The notes under the pieces: generated by a model
Database searches by the model: none
Seen by the model: the letters and a program-made list of their open reading frames with translations, nothing else
What the model was told of the DNA's origin: nothing
Translations under genes and position numbers: made by a program
Part shown: positions 9,725-20,196 of the stretch, piece after piece
How the letters are laid out: every line of letters starts with the position of its first letter
How positions within the stretch are numbered: position 1 is the first letter of the stretch
Origin: Halocaridina rubra
Lineage: Eukaryota > Arthropoda > Malacostraca > Decapoda > Atyidae
Length of the DNA stretch: 64,000 nt
Assembly (NCBI GenBank): GCA_037179515.1
Contig: JAXCGZ010022667.1
Span: forward strand, 158,501 to 222,500
Direction of reading: 5' to 3'

Positions 9725-11627
9725 TGTGGGGGTTTAGGATGCTAGTGTTGTTAAGATTCTGTTTTACTAAGGGGACTCAAAGTACCGAGCTCGGTTAAGA
9801 GCTCACAAACAGACAGGACAGATATTTGTACTTGAACACCCCAGCTCTGTTACCATTAGTCGGTTAAATGAAACTCAGAATTCAACTTTCTTTTAATTTT
9901 GGAAATGCAATGACATTAAAAGAATTGAATTAAATTTCTCAAATTAAATTTTATGAAATGCTGCCTCGAATCCCGGAGGTGGTGAGTATGATTTCGTTTC
10001 CCGGCACCACGGACGTATGCCAAGACTTTGGCCTCAACTCGATGATTACCTCTGTCACACAGGCAGAGTAGAATACAGGACACTGCAATTTCAGAAACAG
10101 AAATGACACACTGTTTATAATGGGAAACTGAAAGCATGAGCACACATATAATGAGTTTCCAATGTCATTCTACTGGATGAATATATATTGGTTATTCACA
10201 GCTAACCAGAAATATTTATGCTACCATAATAGCATACAAAACCATTAATTCTTTACTGGTTTTAAGAAAACAATATATTCACAATAAATGAAGAATAAGC
10301 AAGACAAATACAGTACTGTATGTATTCCTTAAATTGTGGGCAACCACAAAAGTTGCAATGCTTATTACTGATTAACAATTAATATGGTAACACTCTATTT
10401 AGGATAAAGGAAGAATCTACGAGATAAATACAGTATTCATTCACTTTTAGTTATCAAGAACTTTGCAATGAAAAAAAATGGGTGCAAAACCACCTTTTGA
10501 GGTATTTGCAACTTATAACTCAAAACACTTTATCCCCAACATATGAAGAATTAGCAAGATAAATACGGTATGCATTCATTAAATTGTGGTTAACAAGAAA
10601 TATTTGCAAAGCCAACTGGGAAAAATCACCTTTTAAATATTTGCAATTTTTTTTAGAAAATAGCTTTATTGACGAGTTTTTGACGTAAAACACTTTATTT
10701 ACGATGATAGAAAGGGGTGAAATGAAATTAGAATTTATTAGGAAGAGAGATAGATTTTTACGGGCTCATAACCAGTCTTCAGAGGATGAGATTTTCGTTT
10801 ATCACATTCAGTGAAAAGAAACTTCTCAGCAATATATATCAGCTGTAATTTACAGGTTAAGGAATTAACTTTGGCATGTGAGATTCCAGTTTGGTAATCT
10901 ACAAAATTTCGTGTGACTTGGAAGGAAATCAGAGAATAAAAATCCATAAGATTTATCCAGTAACGAATGTAACTAATTCTCGAAAATAAACCAATTTGCT
11001 TGACCCACGAGCTTTACCATACACTATCCCTCACCTTGTTGTGCTAGATGAATTCCTGTGAAGATGCCACGTAATTAAGATTTGAAAATAAACTTAGACT
11101 GCCCAGGCGAGATGTTGCCTCCGGGCAGTCTCGGCGCCAAAAGAGAGCGTCTCCTTGTTCCTCCTGGTGAGTTCATCTGTAGGATACATTTCTAGAGCAG
11201 TAATTGGCTCTGATATCATTTTAAGGACTATTTTAGTGGTGGTCCCTGGCAGGCAATTATAGCAGAGATGCAAGGGAGAGACAGTATTTTTAGGTGCAAC
11301 AAGTGGAAGCAAATAAAATAAAACGAGAATAATAATGAAAAGTTAGGTTACTGGTTTTAATCTCTCTTCATTTTCTTGGCTCGTAGCAGACAGAAAAATA
11401 GGAGCAGCCTCTATATCGGGGCTATACTTCTACACGTACAAGAAGAGTGAATAAGGTATATTTAAGATTAGCTATAAGCTAAAATACAAATTGCAAATAA
11501 TCATAATCTGCGAAAGTCAAGAAGTGGGAATTAATTTTTTTAGTTAGAAAATAACAGTTATGTTACTAATTTATTTGATAAGGCATCTAACAGCCTCTGT
11601 TGACATTGAGCGAAACACTCTGTCACA
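9725..11627 (-). repeat. Element A 3' LTR
   Basis: TGTGGGGG...CTCTGTCACA on the plus strand, with TGTG/CACA termini. 1903 bp is long for a Ty3/gypsy LTR. It carries no coding sequence that I can support; the short frames repeated across LTR copies are not conserved as proteins. Confidence 0.95.
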
Positions 11628-12264
11628 AAGGCCCTTTCTAGAGAATATTGATTTAGCAAAATTCTACTACAGAAGGCGAAAAAAGAACAGAGGAAGTTAC
11701 GGTGACTTCAGTGTTATTATGAGGGATGAGATATCCTTCTCATGGAAAAGAACAAATGAACAATAAGAATGGGATCCACCACTGGAACATATCATACTAT
11801 TAGTAAAAGTAAACAAGTCTTGTAAACAAAACATTAAATGACATGCAAAACATAAAAGAAATGTGATCAAATTCAAATTTCAAGAAAATTCAATCACAAT
11901 TAGATATCAGTGAATATCAATATTTAAGTTTATGAATGCTTCACATGCAAGAAGGCAATTATATAATATACAAAATAAAATACAGTATACGCAAATTAAA
12001 CATTTGAACCACGTCGTCATTAACATTGGCGACTGGATTTAAAACAGTTTCAGCTATTCAACACTAAACTAAAATGTTTCTGCCATGTTCTGGCTTTCAA
12101 AGTCCCACAAAGGGAAATATAAAACTACGATCAAAAAATTATTCTTCATCTTTTTCGTCTTCCATTAGGAATAACGTTTGTACGCTAAAATAAACAAGTA
12201 CAGTACAGTATTAAAGACATAAAAGATAAACATAAAAATAAACAACACATTAGAGAAGTAATCT
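11628..12264 (-). other. Element A 3' noncoding region
   Basis: About 640 bp lie between the Gag-Pol stop and the 3' LTR. A purine run on the sense strand (AGAAAGGG, about 11633-11640) a few bases from the LTR is a candidate polypurine tract. I see no env-like ORF. Element B carries the corresponding stretch at 38856-39491. Confidence 0.6.
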
Positions 12265-15200
12265 TTACCGACTAATCAAATTTAGGCTAACAGCACCAGC
12301 TTCCTCATTTGAGGGTAACGACCGTCGACCTAGTAGATCAGCAAGGTCATTGTCCTTGCCATGAACATGTTGGGCAGTGAATTTGAAAAGATTCAGGTAA
12401 AGTGCCCACCTTTTCAGGCGAGGATTTAGCTTGTCTGCAGTCTGTAAATATAGGAGAGGTCGGTGGTCGGTTCTCAGTGTAAAATGTTGGCCATACAGAT
12501 GGACTTCAAATTTCTTTATGGCCCAATATGCAGCTAGAGCTTCCTTCTCCACGGTGGAGTAATTTCGCTCTGCAGGGCGAAGCCTGCGGCTTGCATATCG
12601 TACTGGAGCTACTTCTGCTGAGTTGTCTGATCGGGCTTGCAAGAGCACGGCACCCAGGCCTTCGTCTGAGGCGTCGGTCTGCAAGATAAATGGAAAATCA
12701 GGGTTTACCAGTTGTAATACTGGCTCACCCGCCAATGCTTCTCGGAGCTTGAAAAATGCTCTCTCCGCTTCATCTGTCCATTTGACAGGGGAGGATTTAC
12801 TTTGCTTCGAGGAGGTCATTTGCTGCAAAGGGGCAGCGATAGTATTAAAGTATGGAATGAACCGTTGGTAGTAGCCGACACTACCCAGGAATGATCTCAG
12901 TTGAATGACAGTGGCAGGTTTCTCCATATCCTTAATAGCTTGTACCCTGTCATGTAAAGGGGACATAACTCCTTCTCCAACCACGTGGCCGAGATACTGC
13001 AATTGTGTGAAACCAATCTCACATTTGGAAGGCTTTAAATGAAGTCCATGCTGGTTCAGACGAGTGAGAACTCTGCGGAGGGTCTCGAGGTGCGATGACC
13101 AATCCTGAGAATGCACCAGGATGTCGTCTATAAAGCATGAAACATTGTCGAGATCCTGTAGTACTATCCTCATGAGTCTGCTGAAGCAGCCAGGGGCATT
13201 TACCATACCAAAAGGCATGACCCTGAACTGGTATAGACCATATCTTGTGGAAAAAGCTGTAAGAGGCTTGGTAGTCTCGCTCAACGGGACTTGCCAAAAT
13301 CCACTGGCCAGATCCAACTTGGACAGGTAACGGGCTTGAGAAAGCAACGAGAAAATATGCTCGGCGTCAGCAATGGGCTCTCCATCAAAGATGGTACGGG
13401 AGTTAAGCTTACGACAGTCAAGGCAGAACCTGTGACTGCCATCTCGCTTACGCACTGCCAGTAACGGCGAACACCAAGGCGAAATGCTCTTTTCAACTAT
13501 TCCGAGGCGGACCCAAGTGTCAAGATCTTCCTTCAGCCGTAAGGACAGCTGGTGGGGAAGACCATAGGAATGCCGAAATGGCTCTGGGTCAGTCAATCTG
13601 ACATGATGCTCAAGGGTAGTGGTAATGCCTGGGAGGTCGTTGAAGACGTTCTCATAGTCCTCTAATAGCTTGTTCAGCTGTTCCCGTTGACTCGGTTGCA
13701 GTCTGGAGTTAATAATACAATTACTCACACTTTCTTTTCGGTGTGTGGGAATGGCAGGATCCTTACCATCATCAAAAGCTAAGCTTATGTCTTCAGTTGC
13801 AAGGGCGGTGGCTGCGGCCAGAGGGGCTTCTTCAGAAAAACTCCACTCCCGTAAGTCTGTCTCCACTGCAAGGGTGGAGTATTCCAATATAGGAAGTAAG
13901 GGGTGGCTATAATGGAGCACCTGTGTTGCTGCAGCCTCGGAGGTTCTGTTGATGCTTGAGGCATCTATAGGGGTTGCTGGGAGCGCCAGCGCAGGATCCC
14001 TGTGGGCCTCCGGGTCCTCACAATAAAGCTTCAGCTGGTTAATGTGGTATTTCCGGTTATTGCCATCAACATTTAGCACATAATTGTCAGGGGTCACTCG
14101 GTGTACCACAGTGTACGGTCCTTTCCAGTGTAGCATTAGCTTGCGGGTATCTGTTGGAAGAAGTAACAGTCCTCGATCTCCGGGTGTCAGGGCACGACGC
14201 CGCGCACGCTTGTCAAAGAGGAGCTTGGCAGTCTGCTGGTGACCCTTAATGGCTAATTGTGCAGTTTTCCATGCCTTTTTGAGGTGAGACGAAAACTTCA
14301 AAATATACTCATGAACGTCCCTATCGTCATCTTCGATGGTAGGTGAATCCCAACATTCTGCCAAGAATTCTACTGGGCCTCTGACCTTATGACCATAAAT
14401 CATCTCGAAAGGCGAGTATCCAGTAGTGTCGTGGGGCGTGTCTCTGAAGGAGAAAAGTGCAGCAGGGACGTACTTGTCCCACTGCCTAGGCATATCTATC
14501 ACTAGCTTGCGCAAACATCGCTTCAATGTCCCGTTATAGCGTTCGCATGCTCCATTTGATTGGGCATGATAGACACTCGTACGAATGTACTTGATTTCTA
14601 AAAGGTTACAGAAAGCCTCAAAGTGCCTACTTGTAAACTGACTTCCATTGTCAGAAGTGACCTGCTCAGGAAAGCCAACCCTGGAGCACATTTCAAATAG
14701 GGCATGAGCGACTGCTTCAGTTGTGATAGAAGACAGTGGCACTGCATCTGGGTACCTTGTTGCCAGGTCAGCATATACCAGGAGGAATTGTTTCCCCGTG
14801 GACAAAGTTGGATTAATAGGACCTAGTATGTCAATAGCGACATTGGAAATTGGCTCCATTGAGAGCTTAGTTATCCCCATGGGAACTTTTGGTACTGGTG
14901 CCGTTGAGGTGGATTGACAGACAGGGCAGGAACCTACATATCTGTCTACCTCGGTGTACATGTTTGGCCATGCAAAAGCCTTCTGAAGGACATGCCGAGT
15001 TTTTGCTTTGCCTCTGTGTCCACTCAGAGGTAAATGGTGTGCCACATACATAGCCTGGCGGCGCAACGAAGCGGGCACCACCAACTGTTTAAAGGTGTGG
15101 CCACCTTTAGTCACATGCCTACGAAGTACTCCATCTTCAAGGGCGTAAGTGATCTGGCCTCCTCCTCTCACCATGAAGGTCCTTCCCTCGGTGGCCTGCT

Positions 15201-16380
15201 GCATCCAGCGTTTGAGGCTGGGGCAGTCTTGCTGCAATTTGGCAAAGTCTGGACGGGACTTCAATGGCTCTAGAGGTGCATCATCTGGTAAAGGAGGGGG
15301 AAACTCTCCGTGTTCCACATTACGTTTACTAACTGCAGCAGACTCAACGGAGTCAGTCGGAGAATCGTCCAAATTCTTGGCATCGAGGCCAGGAGTTGCT
15401 GCTGAAATGGCTTCATGTGACTTCCCCCGAGGGAAGTTATAACGAGAAATGTCCTTATGGTATAGGTCGGCCTGGAAAGTAGGAACTAGGTTCAGTGCAT
15501 GACCCATCAAGACAGGGTACATAAGCCCAATCATTGCCACAGCTGGGGCTTTTCCCTTGTAGTATTTGCAATCTTGTTTTTTGACACAGCAGCGTCGTAT
15601 TTGGGGTGTTCCTTCAGAAACCCGCACACGAACAACTTTGCTGGTAAAATCTTCTTCCCTGACGAATCTCTCGTCAACAAGTATGCCATTGGCCCCTGTG
15701 TCAAGGGCTATCTCAGCTTCCACACCATTTATGGTTTCTAGGCATTTTGGGATCATTTCCAGATCATCATGTTCGATGAATTCCACATTGGCAAGTTTGT
15801 GTGGTGGTTCCTCGGCGTTTTCCTCATTGGCCCTTTCTGGCCCTGTTTCCACAACATGGGCTGAGTGAGTGGCCAGACGGCAATGTGGGCCGCTGCTGTG
15901 TGAGGGAGCGTGGTGGTTCTTAGAGTTTGGCTGAAAACCCTGGGAAAGTGGAGCAGAGTAATGGCCTTTGCCTCTTAACTGCTGAGGCTTAGGTCTTACC
16001 GGGTCATCCTTCTTGAGTGTGGGTGCATGGCCGTAATAAGACTTAGGAGTGTGAGGAGGAGGAGCTGGACGATTGAAGTTCTGCGAGGGGCTCTTGTGCT
16101 TCCCGTTCCTGTAATCTCTATTTCCGGATAAAGGACTACTGTCTGGGATTCCCGCTCGAAGCCGAGCAAGCGCAAGCTCATGTTTATGTTGTGCTTGTGC
16201 CTCCTTACGTTGTGCTTGTGCCTCCTCACTTGCTCTCTCCTCCAGCTTATCTCGGCGCTCAACCATCTTCTCATAAGCCCATTCGAAGAGCTTCTGTCTT
16301 GGGGAAAAACCGTATCTCTCACCCCTAGCAATCAGTATGTCTAGGTAACGCTCCTCATCGAATGTTTGGATGGTTTCCAT
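12265..16380 (-). CDS. gag-pol: Gmr1-like Gag-Pol polyprotein (1371 aa): protease, integrase, RT, RNase H
   Basis: Residues 1-200 form a short, charged Gag-like part (coiled-coil-like at 35-75, then basic and proline-rich). I see neither a capsid domain nor a CCHC knuckle. The protease active site DTGA is at 227-230. The integrase zinc region (HHLPLSGH...CPVC) lies near 440-490 and its catalytic residues near 513 (VAIDILGP), 576 (VTSDNGSQF) and 610 (SNGACERYNG). RT follows, with YLSKLDLASGFWQVPL and FIDD at about 1080. RNase H has TDASDEG near 1235, then YSTVEKEALAA and TDHRPL. Integrase before RT is the reverse of ordinary Ty3/gypsy and matches the Gmr1 group. Element B has a collinear ORF of exactly the same length (4116 bp). 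The methionine at 16380 is shared by both copies. Confidence 0.93.
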   Translation of the reverse strand: METIQTFDEERYLDILIARGERYGFSPRQKLFEWAYEKMVERRDKLEERASEEAQAQRKEAQAQHKHELALARLRAGIPDSSPLSGNRDYRNGKHKSPSQNFNRPAPPPHTPKSYYGHAPTLKKDDPVRPKPQQLRGKGHYSAPLSQGFQPNSKNHHAPSHSSGPHCRLATHSAHVVETGPERANEENAEEPPHKLANVEFIEHDDLEMIPKCLETINGVEAEIALDTGANGILVDERFVREEDFTSKVVRVRVSEGTPQIRRCCVKKQDCKYYKGKAPAVAMIGLMYPVLMGHALNLVPTFQADLYHKDISRYNFPRGKSHEAISAATPGLDAKNLDDSPTDSVESAAVSKRNVEHGEFPPPLPDDAPLEPLKSRPDFAKLQQDCPSLKRWMQQATEGRTFMVRGGGQITYALEDGVLRRHVTKGGHTFKQLVVPASLRRQAMYVAHHLPLSGHRGKAKTRHVLQKAFAWPNMYTEVDRYVGSCPVCQSTSTAPVPKVPMGITKLSMEPISNVAIDILGPINPTLSTGKQFLLVYADLATRYPDAVPLSSITTEAVAHALFEMCSRVGFPEQVTSDNGSQFTSRHFEAFCNLLEIKYIRTSVYHAQSNGACERYNGTLKRCLRKLVIDMPRQWDKYVPAALFSFRDTPHDTTGYSPFEMIYGHKVRGPVEFLAECWDSPTIEDDDRDVHEYILKFSSHLKKAWKTAQLAIKGHQQTAKLLFDKRARRRALTPGDRGLLLLPTDTRKLMLHWKGPYTVVHRVTPDNYVLNVDGNNRKYHINQLKLYCEDPEAHRDPALALPATPIDASSINRTSEAAATQVLHYSHPLLPILEYSTLAVETDLREWSFSEEAPLAAATALATEDISLAFDDGKDPAIPTHRKESVSNCIINSRLQPSQREQLNKLLEDYENVFNDLPGITTTLEHHVRLTDPEPFRHSYGLPHQLSLRLKEDLDTWVRLGIVEKSISPWCSPLLAVRKRDGSHRFCLDCRKLNSRTIFDGEPIADAEHIFSLLSQARYLSKLDLASGFWQVPLSETTKPLTAFSTRYGLYQFRVMPFGMVNAPGCFSRLMRIVLQDLDNVSCFIDDILVHSQDWSSHLETLRRVLTRLNQHGLHLKPSKCEIGFTQLQYLGHVVGEGVMSPLHDRVQAIKDMEKPATVIQLRSFLGSVGYYQRFIPYFNTIAAPLQQMTSSKQSKSSPVKWTDEAERAFFKLREALAGEPVLQLVNPDFPFILQTDASDEGLGAVLLQARSDNSAEVAPVRYASRRLRPAERNYSTVEKEALAAYWAIKKFEVHLYGQHFTLRTDHRPLLYLQTADKLNPRLKRWALYLNLFKFTAQHVHGKDNDLADLLGRRSLPSNEEAGAVSLNLISR

Positions 16381-16590
16381 GTTTGTTTCCTGTGACTGCC
16401 TGGTTTCCTAAACAGTCAATAACGAAGTGGCAAAACAACCACACAAAAAAACAAATCTCTACAATACAGTAGTAGAAAAGAAAATGATAGAACCACACAA
16501 CACCAAGGAGAGAAAAAAAATTCAACACCACAGTTCAAACTTAAACGTAAAAGTGATCTCAAAATCTCACCATAAAAGTGACTCAAAATA

Positions 16591-17275
16591 CAATCAAGTG
16601 CAACAGCAGCAAAATGTTGCAAAACAGTGCATGAAACACTGGCAATACAGAATGGCAGTCGTGCCTGCTTAACAGCAATATGTGGCAGTACCTGCGGTTA
16701 TTGTGCAAATGAAAGGAATGAGCAACACAATCAAGTGCAACAGCAACAATATGTTGCAAAACAGTGTATGAAACACTGGTAATACAGAATGGCAGTCGTG
16801 CCTGCTTAACAGCAATACGTGGCAGTACCTGCAGTTATTGTGCAAATGAAAGGAATGAGCAACACAATCAAGTGCAACAGCAACAAAATGTTGCAAAACA
16901 GTGTATGAAACACTGGTAATACAGAATGGCAGTCGTGCCTGCTTAACAGCAATACGTGGCAGTACCTGCAGTTATTGTGCAAATGAAAGGAATGAGCAAC
17001 ACAATCAAGTGCAACAGCAACAAAATGTTGGAAAACAGTGTATGAAACACTGGTAATACAGAATGGCAGTCGTGCCTGCTTAACAGCAATACGTGGCAGT
17101 ACCTGCGGTTATGGTGCAAATGAAAGGAATGAGCAACACAATCAAGTGCAACAGCAACAAAATGTTGCAAAACAGTGTATGAAACACTGGTAATACAGAA
17201 TGGCAGTCGTGCCTGCTTAACAGCAATATGTGGCAGTACCTGCAGTTATGGTGCAAATGAAAGGAATGAGTAACA
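16591..17275 (-). repeat. Tandem array, about 137-bp unit, 5 copies
   Basis: The word caatcaagtgcaacagca recurs at about 16591, 16728, 16866, 17003 and 17140, a period of 137-138 bp. Each unit holds GCAGTCGTGCCTGC and GGCAGTACCTGC (plus-strand reading). Units are near-identical, which points to recent expansion. Element B has only about two units (34262-34545). Confidence 0.93.
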
Positions 17276-17316
17276 ACGAATTTTACCGACTAGCACCCAG
17301 TGCCTGAGAGTACAAT

Positions 17317-17640
17317 CAAGTACAGTATAGCGGTCGTGCCTGCGTATGAGCGCGTATATGGCAGTACCCACAAATAAAATGTCGTAAGTAATACGAACAA
17401 GTACAGTATCGCGGTCGTGCCTGCGTATGAGCGCGTATATGGCAGTACCCACAAATAAAATGTCGTAAGTAATACGAACAAGTACAGTATCGCGGTCGTG
17501 CCTGCGTATGAGCGCGTATATGGCAGTACCCACAAATAAAATGTCGTAAGTAATACGAACAAGTACAGTATAGCGGTCGTGCCTGCGTATGAGCGCGTAT
17601 ATGGCAGTACCCGCAAATAAAATGTCGTAAGTAAAATTCT
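17317..17640 (-). repeat. Tandem array, 81-bp unit, 4 copies
   Basis: The word caagtacagtat recurs at 17317, 17398, 17479 and 17560, an exact 81-bp period. The unit contains GCGGTCGTGCCTGC and TGGCAGTACCC, clearly related to the core of the 137-bp unit next door. 81 is divisible by three, which explains the long open frames here; I do not regard them as genes. Confidence 0.93.
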
Positions 17641-18267
17641 GGAGTGTTACCAAAAGGGCACAGATCCTATGCAAAATACACCAACGATAAGCTAACAGCT
17701 TACTAGGCAGCCAGATTACACATTTCTACTAGTAATGAGAAAATTTATTTTCAAGTGACAACTCAGACTCATGAAAGGCTTTGCCTAGGCTCGATAAATG
17801 ACACCAAAGTTTTTCTTCCAATCTATGAGCAGTCAATGCTTGAATATAAAACACAATTATAAGCAAAAATACTTAATATGCTTTCTCCCAATTCTTAACA
17901 AGTATCACCCTTTAACGGATATATAAAACACGAATGCTTTAAAACTCAATCTTATCACGCAAATAAATGAAATTTTATATAACACGTCTTCTCGTCATGC
18001 AAAATTTCTAAAGTCTGTTACCACATAATCTCATGTAGATTTCCTGATAGATTGTTTACCACATGGGAAACAAGAAAATATTAGTTACCATTATCAATAT
18101 TGAAAATAAAAAAAAATTTCTTATCCGCAACGTCTCTAGCGCGAAAATTTTCGTGTGCAGCCTAAGATTCATTCATTTCAATAATCGAGCCAATGGTAAT
18201 CGGGTTTTCATGTGCAATGTTAAAAAGCAAAATAAAAATAAATTTATAAAATCAGTCCAGGGTTCGG

Positions 18268-18285
18268 GTCCCTGTTCGGGCGCCA
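18268..18285 (-). promoter_or_regulatory. Primer-binding site, tRNA-Lys type
   Basis: The minus-strand sequence TGGCGCCCGAACAGGGAC lies 5 bases inside the 5' LTR. It is complementary to the 3' end of the lysine tRNA that primes minus-strand DNA in many retroelements. Element B has the same 18 bases. Confidence 0.93.
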
Positions 18286-18290
18286 AATCT

Positions 18291-20191
18291 TGTGGGGGTT
18301 TAGGATGCTAGTGTTGTTAAGATTCTGTTTTACTAAGGGGACTCAAAGTACCGAGCTCGGTTAAGAGCTCACAAACAGACAGGACAGATATTTGTACTTG
18401 AACACCCCATCTCTATTACCATTAGTCGGTTAAATGAAACTCAGAATTCAACTTTCTTTTAATTTTGGAAATGCAATGACATTAAAAGAATTGAATTAAA
18501 TTTCTCAAATTAAATTTTATGAAATGCTGCCTCGAATCCCGGAGGTGGTGAGTATGATTTCGTTTCCCGGCACCACGGACGTATGCCAAGACTTTGGCCT
18601 CAACTCGATGATTACCTCTGTCACACAGGCAGAGTAGAATACAGGACACTGCAATTTCAGAAACAGAAATGACACACTGTTTATAATGGGAAACTGAAAG
18701 CATGAGCACACATAATATGAGTTTCCAATGTCATTCTACTGGATGAATATATATTGGTTATTCACAGCTAACCAGAAATATTTATGCTACCATAATAGCA
18801 TACAAAACCATTAATTCTTTACTGGTTTTAAGAAAACAATATATTCACAATAAATGAAGAATAAGCAAGACAAATACAGTACTGTATGTATTCCTTAAAT
18901 TGTGGGCGACCACAAAAGTTGCAATGCTTATTACTGATTAACAATTAATATGGTAACACTCTATTTAGGATAAAGGAAGAATCTACGAGATAAATACAGT
19001 ATTCATTCACTTTTAATTATCAAGAACTTTGCAATGAAAAAAAAGGGTGCAAAACCACCTTTTGAGGTATTTGCAACTTATAACTCAAAACACTTTATCC
19101 CCAACATATGAAGAATTAGCAAGATAAATACGGTATGCATTCATTAAATTGTGGTTAACAAGAAATATTTGCAAAGCCAACTGGGAAAAATCACCTTTTA
19201 AATATTTGCAATTATTTTTAGAAAATAGCTTTATTGACGAGTTTTTGACGTAAAACACTTTATTTACGATGATAGAAAGGGGTGAAATGAAATTAGAATT
19301 TATTAGGAAGAGAGATAGATTTTTACGGGCTCATAACCAGTCTTCAGAGGATGAGATTTTCGTTTATCACATTCAGTGAAAAGAAACTTCTCAGCAATAT
19401 ATATCAGCTGTAATTTACAGGTTAAGGAATTAACTTTGGCATGTGAGATTCCAGTTTGGTAATCTACAAAATTTCGTGTGACTTGGAAGGAAATCAGAGA
19501 ATAAAAATCCATAAGATTTATCCAGTAACGAATGTAACTAATTCTCGAAAATAAACCAATTTGCTTGACCCACGAGCTTTACCATACACTATCCCTCACC
19601 TTGTTGTGCTAGATGAATTCCTGTGAAGATGCCACGTAATTAAGATTTGAAAATAAACTTAGACTGCCCAGGCGAGATGTTGCCTCCGGGCAGTCTCGGC
19701 GCCAATAGAGAGCGTCTCCTTGTTCCTCCTGGTGAGTTCATCTGTAGGATACATTTCTAGAGCAGTAATTGGCTCTGATATCATTTTAAGGACTATTTTA
19801 GTGGTGGTCCCTGGCAGGCAATTATAGCAGAGATGCAAGGGAGAGACAGTATTTTTAGGTGCAACAAGTGGAAGCAAATAAAATAAAACGAGAATAATAA
19901 TGAAAAGTTAGGTTACTGGTTTTAATCTCTCTTCATTTTCTTGGCTCGTAGCAGACAGAAAAATAGGAGCAGCCTCTATATCGGGGCTATACTTCTACAC
20001 GTACAAGAAGAGTGAATAAGGTATATTTAAGATTAGCTATAAGCTAAAATACAAATTGCAAATAATCATAATCTGCGAAAGTCAAGAAGTGGGAATTAAT
20101 TTTTTAGTTAGAAAATAACAGTTATGTTACTAATTTATTTGATAAGGCATCTAACAGCCTCTGTTGACATTGAGCGAAACACTCTGTCACA
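18291..20191 (-). repeat. Element A 5' LTR (1901 bp)
   Basis: Near-identical to 9725-11627. The differences I noted are single-base changes (for example near 18409, 18908 and 19706) and length changes in A or T runs. As the 5' LTR on the minus strand it should hold the promoter; I could not single out a convincing TATA box. Confidence 0.95.
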
Positions 20192-20196
20192 ATGAT

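Larger units (their letters stand above)
16381..18267 (-). other. Element A leader (primer site to Gag-Pol)
   Basis: 1.9 kb of noncoding leader. The part near the ORF holds two tandem arrays (16591-17275 and 17317-17640). The rest, 17641-18267, is AT-rich, is present in element B (33341-34000) and has no supported ORF. Open frames over the arrays arise from the repeat structure and do not look like genes. Confidence 0.8.
9725..20191 (-). mobile_element. Element A: complete Gmr1-like Ty3/gypsy retrotransposon (10,467 bp)
   Basis: Bounded by LTRs of 1903 and 1901 bp that differ at only about ten places by eye, and by a perfect 5-bp target duplication ATGAT (9720-9724 and 20192-20196). On the minus strand the order is LTR, lysine-tRNA-type primer site, leader with two tandem arrays, one 1371-codon Gag-Pol ORF with no stop, 3' noncoding region, LTR. 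The integrase precedes RT in the ORF. LTR similarity and the intact frame suggest a recent insertion. It lies inside the BEL leader. Confidence 0.95.

Noticed and set aside
17246..17674. Open frames of 108 and 142 codons with internal protein repeats
   Set aside because: They come from an 81-bp tandem repeat (27 codons), which keeps any open frame open. They lie in a retrotransposon leader and have no counterpart in element B.
18268..18285. Lentivirus-like integration, because of the primer site
   Set aside because: The ORF is Gmr1/Ty3-like with integrase before RT; there is no env or accessory gene. Only the primer tRNA is shared.
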